From Candidatus Poribacteria bacterium (lineage in GTDB: Bacteria > Poribacteria > DTPJ01 > WJIO01), in assembly GCA_014730235.1 (NCBI GenBank), contig WJIO01000063.1, forward strand, positions 1 to 10,820: 10,820 nucleotides of DNA, given 5' to 3'. The position numbers were made by a program, and so were the translations under genes. The notes beneath the pieces were generated by a model, which did not search any database, had not been told where the DNA came from, and worked only from the letters and a program-made list of their open reading frames with translations. The stretch's first letter is position 1. Each line of letters starts with the position of its first letter. Shown one piece after another: positions 6,109 to 10,820 of this stretch.

Positions 6109-6972
6109 ATGAATGAAGCAGCGGACCAGTTTATGGTAAAATTCTGGGGAACCAGAGGGTCAATGCCAACACCAGGCCATGAAACTTTAAGATATGGAGG
6201 TAATACCTCATGCGTGGAAGTCAGATGCAATTCAGAAATAATAATATTTGATGCAGGAACTGGTATCGCAAAGCTGGGTCAAAAACTTCAGAAAGAAGAA
6301 CCTATCCAGGCTTCACTTTTCTTTTCTCATGTACACTGGGATCATATTCAGGGTATGCCGTTTTTTCTACCCGCTTATCATCCGGGCAACAAGCTAAAGT
6401 TATATGGGAACAAAAACTGGAGCACAAAACTGGAATATGCTTTGAGATGGCAGATGCAAAGCCCTACTTTCCCTGTAACCTTCGATGAAATGAATAAAAC
6501 TGGTGCTAAGATGGAGTATATTGATATACAAAGGGGAGAGGTTTTCAGAATTGGAGCAGATAAATCTATTATAGTGCGAAGCGGCGAACTAAACCATCCG
6601 GATAAAGCCTTTGGCTTTCGGGTAGAATACAACGGAAAGACATTAGTCTATGCCACTGATGTTGAAAATCTTCCCCACGTTAAAAAAGATTTTCTGGAAT
6701 TGGCTGCAGGTGCGGATTTTTTAATACATGACGCTCAATATACACACATTGAATATTTCGGTTTAAACGGAAGTAGCCCAAGAAGAAACTGGGGACACAG
6801 TACTCCAGAAGCGGCGGCTGAAGCGGCAAAACTCGCCGGGGTTAAAAATCTGATCCTTTTTCATCATGAACCTACACATAACGATGACAAAATTGATGAA
6901 ATGCTAAAAACCGCTATGGAAATCTTTCCTGATACAGTGGCGGCTTATGAAGGTATGGAAATAAATCTTTAA
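6109..6972 (+). CDS. metallo-beta-lactamase-fold hydrolase
   Basis: A 287-residue soluble metallohydrolase of the PhnP/RNase Z-like branch of the MBL superfamily, whose members often cleave phosphodiesters. The family opening FWGTRGSMPTPG, RYGGNTSCVEVR and FDAGTGI (about 12-53) is followed by the metal motif SHVHWDHIQG, giving H74, H76, D78 and H79. Further ligands are probably H163 (ELNHPDKAFGFR), D184 (VYATD) and H252 or H253 (LFHHEP). D208 (IHDAQYT) and H230 (GHSTPE) are also conserved in this group. I recall this sequence type as the TaR3-like MBL group, of unknown substrate. It has no signal peptide, so it acts in the cytosol. The gene starts 13 bases after the cyclase gene and shares its transcript. 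Hydrolysis of the cyclic nucleotide made by its neighbour is an attractive idea but unproven; a general phosphodiesterase or other hydrolase role is equally open. Confidence 0.85.
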   Translation: MNEAADQFMVKFWGTRGSMPTPGHETLRYGGNTSCVEVRCNSEIIIFDAGTGIAKLGQKLQKEEPIQASLFFSHVHWDHIQGMPFFLPAYHPGNKLKLYGNKNWSTKLEYALRWQMQSPTFPVTFDEMNKTGAKMEYIDIQRGEVFRIGADKSIIVRSGELNHPDKAFGFRVEYNGKTLVYATDVENLPHVKKDFLELAAGADFLIHDAQYTHIEYFGLNGSSPRRNWGHSTPEAAAEAAKLAGVKNLILFHHEPTHNDDKIDEMLKTAMEIFPDTVAAYEGMEINL

Positions 6973-7005
6973 GATATATGAACAAATGGTTTAATCGCTC
7001 ATTTT

Positions 7006-7032
7006 GTCATTCCTGCGAAAGCAGGAATCCAG
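7006..7032. repeat. palindromic repeat element, copy C (single unit)
   Basis: One intact unit, ATTCCTGCGAAAGCAGGAAT at 7009-7028, with an 8-bp stem and GAAA loop, preceded by GTC and followed by CCAG. It lies 33 bases after the hydrolase stop and 25 bases before the stop of the convergent TPR gene. No T tract follows on either strand, so it is not a classical terminator, but the hairpin could stabilise or trim both 3' ends. No other terminator was seen in the 85 bases between the two stops. Confidence 0.8.
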
Positions 7033-7057
7033 GAGCTTAACATGTTATATTAACATA

Positions 7058-9406
7058 TTATTGGGCATCGGCAGCCGCTAATTTTTTTAAAAATTCCCGG
7101 GATTTAGATGCCAAATCGCTGTTTGGTTTTAATTCCACCACTTTCTGCCAGTGTTTTTTAGCCAGATCATATTCCCTTGTTCCGCTGTAGGCCAGGGCTA
7201 TGTTATAATTGGCTTCGGGATAGTCAGGCCTTATTTCCAGGGCTTTCTGGAGCTTATCAATGGCCTGGGTAAACATTCTATCCATGTAGAGAGTATAGCC
7301 GTAGTTATTCAATATTTCCGAATCATCGGGTTTTAACCTGTAGGCCTTTTCCAGGGCTTTCATGGCCGGTTTTAAACCAGCTTCATCCCCATATTTCAGC
7401 AGGCTTGAGGCAAGGTCTTTTAATACCTCCACATCTTTATCGTTAAGTTCTGCCGCCCTGGTGAGATGGAATATAACTTTTTGGTTATCTCCTGAGTTGG
7501 CATAATCCTGAGCAAGGTATATATGGGCTTTATAATTGGTGGGGTCAACCTCTACCGTTTTTGCAAATTCTGCCGTAGCTTCCTCCGGCCTATCCATCTG
7601 GAAATATGCTTTACCCAGGGAAAAATGGGCATCAGCCAGTTCTGGATCAATTTCAATGGCCTTCTTCAGGTCATCAATAGCAACTTCTGGTTCATAAACC
7701 AGCACGTTTACACGTCCAACCTTATAATTAAGTCTAAAGTTCCCTCGTCTGTAATAGGCTTTTGCAAAATCAGGATCAAGCTGTATGGCTTTGTCATAAG
7801 CTCTGACAGCCTTTATTTTTCCCTGTCTTTCGTATAATAGACCTAAGTTATACCATTTCTTAGGATCGGGTTGCAATTCCGCTGCCTGTTCATAGTGCTT
7901 AACGGCATCTTCCAGTGCCTCTTTTTCCTGTTCTTCTTTACCGTTGTTCCTGTATATATCGGCGCGTTTTTTGAATATGTCGGCCAACTGAAGGTGAATA
8001 TCCACATTATTTGGATACAGGGCTAAACCCTTTCTGGCTGTTTCAATAAATTTTGCTTCCATACCCCTTTCCAGGTAATCCTGGGCGGTTTTAAACAGTA
8101 AGTCGGCCTGGGCTTTGGCATCCGCTAGCTGGGTGGGATCCAGTTCCGCAGCTTTTTGATATTCCTCTTTTGCCAACTCCGGTTGCGTTTCCTCCTGAAG
8201 CAACCCAAGCTGATAATGGACATCAGCATGATCGGGATTCAAAGCTGATGCCGATCTGAAATGTCTTAAGGCCAGATCTTTGTTATCCTCTTTAATATAA
8301 AGCTTGCCAAGGAAATAATGGAGATGGAAGTTATCCGAATATTCAAAGTCGGATAACTGACTCAGGAAATTAGCTGCGGGTATAGTGCCTTTTTCAATAT
8401 AAGAAAGAATTTCCCTGCTGAGGCTATCATCAAAGGCATCGATGGTCAAACCCCGCTCAAGACTCATTAGTGCATATTTGATGTCATTTGTATTCAGGAA
8501 TATATGGGCGAGATCATATGCAGCTTGGGCATTATTGGAATCATATTTTTTGCCGTCGCGATACATATCAACGGCTTTCTCCCGTTCTCCCTGCTTTGCG
8601 TAAACCTGACCCAGCTTATAATAAATTATACCCATATTTTTATCGTAGCTTCTGGCTTTTAATAATGCAGATTCAGCCTTTTTCAAATCGTCCATATTCA
8701 TGTATGTAATACCCAGTTCCAGATATTTTCGGGCTGAATTCCTTGAGCTTATTGATATAGCCTTCTGATACTCGGAAACAGCTTCATTATATCTACCCAT
8801 AGCGCGATAGAATCTGGCCATAGATAAGTGGGCTGGCTCGCATTTACTGTCCATTTTTACAGCTTCCTGCCATTTTGAAAGGGCCTTATCCGGTTTATCT
8901 GTAAGCATGTAATAATCACCCATGGCGGCTATAGCATCGGGAAAATCGGGTTTTGCATCCAGGGCTTTCATAAGGTTTTCCTTGGCCATTTCCAGCGGCG
9001 AATATGGGAGATTCTCCACAAAAGACATCTGTATCATGCTTTTCCCATCGCTGTTTTGTCTTTCCAGAAAAAGGTATCCACCCACAGAAAGCTGGGACTG
9101 CATGTACTGTTTAAGATAAGCATATCCCATAACATATAGCACTATATAATTTTTGGGATTGCGTTTTACGGCGTCCTGATAGACAAATACAGGTATAGCT
9201 GCCAGACCAGCTTGTGTATATTCTTCCATAAGTTCCCTGTGAAGGGGAAGGTTTCGAGGTGATGACCTGACCTTATTTACATAGTAGTTAAGGGCCTCCT
9301 GAATACGTTCCCACTGCTCTTCGTTTTGAGCAAAAGTCGTTCCCGCAATATTGATAAATATAAATAACGATAATAATATAATTAAAAATTTGTTGGGGAG
9401 TTTCAT
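7058..9406 (-). CDS. exported large TPR-repeat protein
   Basis: A 782-residue protein made almost wholly of tetratricopeptide repeats, a scaffold for protein-protein contacts. Residues 1-26 are a Sec signal peptide (MKLPNK, hydrophobic core, cut after TFA), with no lipobox Cys, so it is probably periplasmic or surface. About 16 TPR units follow from residue 55 to the end, most with the typical Gly/Ala, Tyr and Asp-Pro positions. Two irregularities stand out. An insert at about 101-136, with alternating hydrophobic residues, separates the helices of one early TPR. The unit reading YERQGKIKAVRAYDKAI is one residue short. The ATG at 9406 was chosen over the in-frame ATG at 9433 because AAGGAGG lies before it and the signal peptide starts there. 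It is the second gene of an operon, 19 bases after the VWA gene. No enzyme domain is visible; it may assemble an envelope complex with the VWA protein. Confidence 0.88.
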   Translation of the reverse strand: MKLPNKFLIILLSLFIFINIAGTTFAQNEEQWERIQEALNYYVNKVRSSPRNLPLHRELMEEYTQAGLAAIPVFVYQDAVKRNPKNYIVLYVMGYAYLKQYMQSQLSVGGYLFLERQNSDGKSMIQMSFVENLPYSPLEMAKENLMKALDAKPDFPDAIAAMGDYYMLTDKPDKALSKWQEAVKMDSKCEPAHLSMARFYRAMGRYNEAVSEYQKAISISSRNSARKYLELGITYMNMDDLKKAESALLKARSYDKNMGIIYYKLGQVYAKQGEREKAVDMYRDGKKYDSNNAQAAYDLAHIFLNTNDIKYALMSLERGLTIDAFDDSLSREILSYIEKGTIPAANFLSQLSDFEYSDNFHLHYFLGKLYIKEDNKDLALRHFRSASALNPDHADVHYQLGLLQEETQPELAKEEYQKAAELDPTQLADAKAQADLLFKTAQDYLERGMEAKFIETARKGLALYPNNVDIHLQLADIFKKRADIYRNNGKEEQEKEALEDAVKHYEQAAELQPDPKKWYNLGLLYERQGKIKAVRAYDKAIQLDPDFAKAYYRRGNFRLNYKVGRVNVLVYEPEVAIDDLKKAIEIDPELADAHFSLGKAYFQMDRPEEATAEFAKTVEVDPTNYKAHIYLAQDYANSGDNQKVIFHLTRAAELNDKDVEVLKDLASSLLKYGDEAGLKPAMKALEKAYRLKPDDSEILNNYGYTLYMDRMFTQAIDKLQKALEIRPDYPEANYNIALAYSGTREYDLAKKHWQKVVELKPNSDLASKSREFLKKLAAADAQ

Positions 9407-9415
9407 CAAGCTGTT

Positions 9416-9423
9416 TCCTCCTT
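9416..9423 (-). promoter_or_regulatory. ribosome binding site deciding the TPR gene start
   Basis: On the - strand this reads AAGGAGGA, a near-perfect Shine-Dalgarno sequence, with GGAGG ending 10 bases before the ATG at 9404-9406. The TTG directly before that ATG would have a 7-base spacing and is a minor alternative. The site falls between the VWA stop (9426-9428) and the TPR start. Confidence 0.75.
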
Positions 9424-9425
9424 GC

Positions 9426-10820
9426 TTATCCATTGGCTTTATCTATTTCAAAGGTTCTGCGCAGGACATCCCAATTCCCCGCGCTGTCTCTCATCCTGTA
9501 AATCATTGTATATATACCCGATTGATCCTGAAATTTCCGCAGGTCAAGGACTGGTGAAAATACTAATTCTCGCCCGGATTCAGGGGATACATCCTGACGA
9601 TATGTAAGAGTTCCAAGGCATTTAAATCCCCGGGGATCCAGCATTTTATACGATAAATCCACCCATTGGGGTATTGGTTCACCTAATTGTATTGTTACTT
9701 TATCTTCAAAAAGCACAGGTGCTAGAACCCCTCCCAGTCGCGACTTTATGTTGTGGGAACTGGGATCAGGCACATCGTAAACCGGATTACCTCCAGGAAT
9801 ATGTCTCCACGTTCCACCGGTGCTCTGAGCCAGTAATTTCATGGGGCGGTAGTTTGCACCTATAACATGAACTGTTATTTCTTCATCAGTCAACTTTGAT
9901 AATATCCTGTCCAGAGTATACCTGGATTTGCCGTCATAATCCAGATCATGCTGAGGGGCATCACTCATGAAAACAAAAATATGCTGTGCATCATTCCTGA
10001 ATTTAATTTCTTCCAGGGCGGATATCATGGCTTCATAGCCCGATTCAGGGACGTCACCCCCACCCATAAATACAACCTTATCTAACCATTTTTTGAATTT
10101 CCTGACACTACCGGTTAAACCATCAATTTTGGGCTTTCGGGTTTCCTGATCCGTAAACTGAACCAATCCTAGATCAACGTCAAATCCCTCGTCCTCTATG
10201 ATTTCCAGAAAACCCTTGATATGGTTTTTTACACCCGTCACGTTATCCCGCATACTACCAGTTGTGTCAACCACGAACACTATGTCCATTTTCTTATTTT
10301 TGCCGATTTCCGATATGCGACCAGCCAGCTCCGGGAGTATTTTTGACATCTGATTTACACGCTTGCCGGATTGCTGGGAAATAGAGACTGAACCCATAAC
10401 ATCCACATACATCTCACTGGTTCCCCTGGATATAGAGCCACCTCTCAATGGTCCCACTTCATTCCCCTGAAATCCATCCCCCTGAATATTACCGGAAATC
10501 TCTCCGGATTCCCGAACCAATTGGGGAAATGAGTTGTTATCGGTATTATTGATTTTTGGGGTAGAGATAATATCCTGCTGGATTGGCTTTGCTGAAGCCA
10601 AACCCGTTTTCTTTTTTGTTTTAACTGAATTGATTTTTCTGCCTTCTTCGCTTGATCTTTTTTTATAAAAAACATCGGTGTCAGATATTCCGGGAAAATT
10701 ATCAAAGGATGGCGTTTCCGGAGTAGATTTTTCTTCAACAATTTTTGGTTCTGCTTCTTCTGGTTCTTCTTCTACAACCGGCTTTTTTCTTTCCTTGGGT
10801 ATTATAGGACGGATTTTAAA
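9426..10820 (-). CDS. VWA-domain protein, 5' end beyond the window
   Basis: The frame is open from the window edge at 10820 to a TAA at 9426-9428, so at least 464 residues are present and the N-terminus is missing. The TTG at 10601 lies in the middle of this open frame and is not a credible start. Visible residues 1-75 are a charged, Glu/Pro/Lys-rich and probably disordered linker (VVEEEPEEAEP). After a Gly/Ser-rich stretch, a von Willebrand A domain begins near 175 with its metal site DTTGS (D185, T187, S189). T223 (QFTDQ) or D256 (GGGDVPES) and D287 (FMSDAP) are candidates for the other MIDAS positions. The domain runs to about 345. The C-terminal 90 or so residues, with YRMRDSAGNWDV, look like a small beta-sandwich. 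Family members bind protein partners through Mg. The missing end may hold a signal peptide or membrane anchor. It shares an operon with the TPR gene downstream, which points to a joint envelope role. Specific function unknown. Confidence 0.85.
   Translation of the reverse strand, partial: FKIRPIIPKERKKPVVEEEPEEAEPKIVEEKSTPETPSFDNFPGISDTDVFYKKRSSEEGRKINSVKTKKKTGLASAKPIQQDIISTPKINNTDNNSFPQLVRESGEISGNIQGDGFQGNEVGPLRGGSISRGTSEMYVDVMGSVSISQQSGKRVNQMSKILPELAGRISEIGKNKKMDIVFVVDTTGSMRDNVTGVKNHIKGFLEIIEDEGFDVDLGLVQFTDQETRKPKIDGLTGSVRKFKKWLDKVVFMGGGDVPESGYEAMISALEEIKFRNDAQHIFVFMSDAPQHDLDYDGKSRYTLDRILSKLTDEEITVHVIGANYRPMKLLAQSTGGTWRHIPGGNPVYDVPDPSSHNIKSRLGGVLAPVLFEDKVTIQLGEPIPQWVDLSYKMLDPRGFKCLGTLTYRQDVSPESGRELVFSPVLDLRKFQDQSGIYTMIYRMRDSAGNWDVLRRTFEIDKANG

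Noticed and set aside
10445-10741. 98-codon - strand frame
   Set aside because: It overlaps the open VWA frame, has a lysine/serine-rich composition typical of a shifted reading, and shows no domain.

Overview
The window looks like an AT-rich chromosomal stretch of a Gram-negative-type, probably uncultivated bacterium. I cannot name the species. Evidence is soft: two exported proteins carry ordinary Sec signal peptides, there are large TPR and VWA proteins, and the LamG protein ends in a TTTW-type tail that I recall from LamG proteins of candidate phyla such as Poribacteria. That last point is memory, not a search result. No rRNA, tRNA, CRISPR array or phage gene was seen.

Layout. Bases 1-1108 are the right part of an IS1-family-like insertion sequence. 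Its transposase is broken by two single-base frameshifts and one in-frame stop. A strong symmetric terminator (1125-1157) and a repeat element (1181-1247) follow. A candidate sigma70-type promoter (1345-1374) then precedes a secreted LamG/jellyroll protein (1458-2231). The 501-base gap after it holds a perfect 21-bp inverted repeat, a second repeat element with another sequence nested inside it, and an AT-rich leader.

Bases 2733-6972 form a two-gene operon on the + strand. The first gene encodes a soluble class III nucleotide cyclase with the order double zinc ribbon, cyclase domain, STAND-like ATPase, TPRs. Thirteen bases later comes a metallo-beta-lactamase-fold hydrolase with an intact metal-binding motif. 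The pairing suggests a signalling module in which one product makes a cyclic nucleotide and the other may hydrolyse a phosphodiester. That link is inference.

A third repeat copy (7006-7032) sits where the operon meets a convergent - strand operon. In transcription order that operon is a VWA-domain protein (9426 to beyond 10820, 5' end outside the window) and, 19 bases on, an exported 782-residue TPR protein (7058-9406). Together they look like a cell-envelope protein-interaction pair of unknown function.

The most useful follow-ups are the cyclase/hydrolase pair, the nested palindromic repeat family, a 27-base sequence shared by the leaders of the LamG and cyclase genes, and the corrected starts and extents of four genes.
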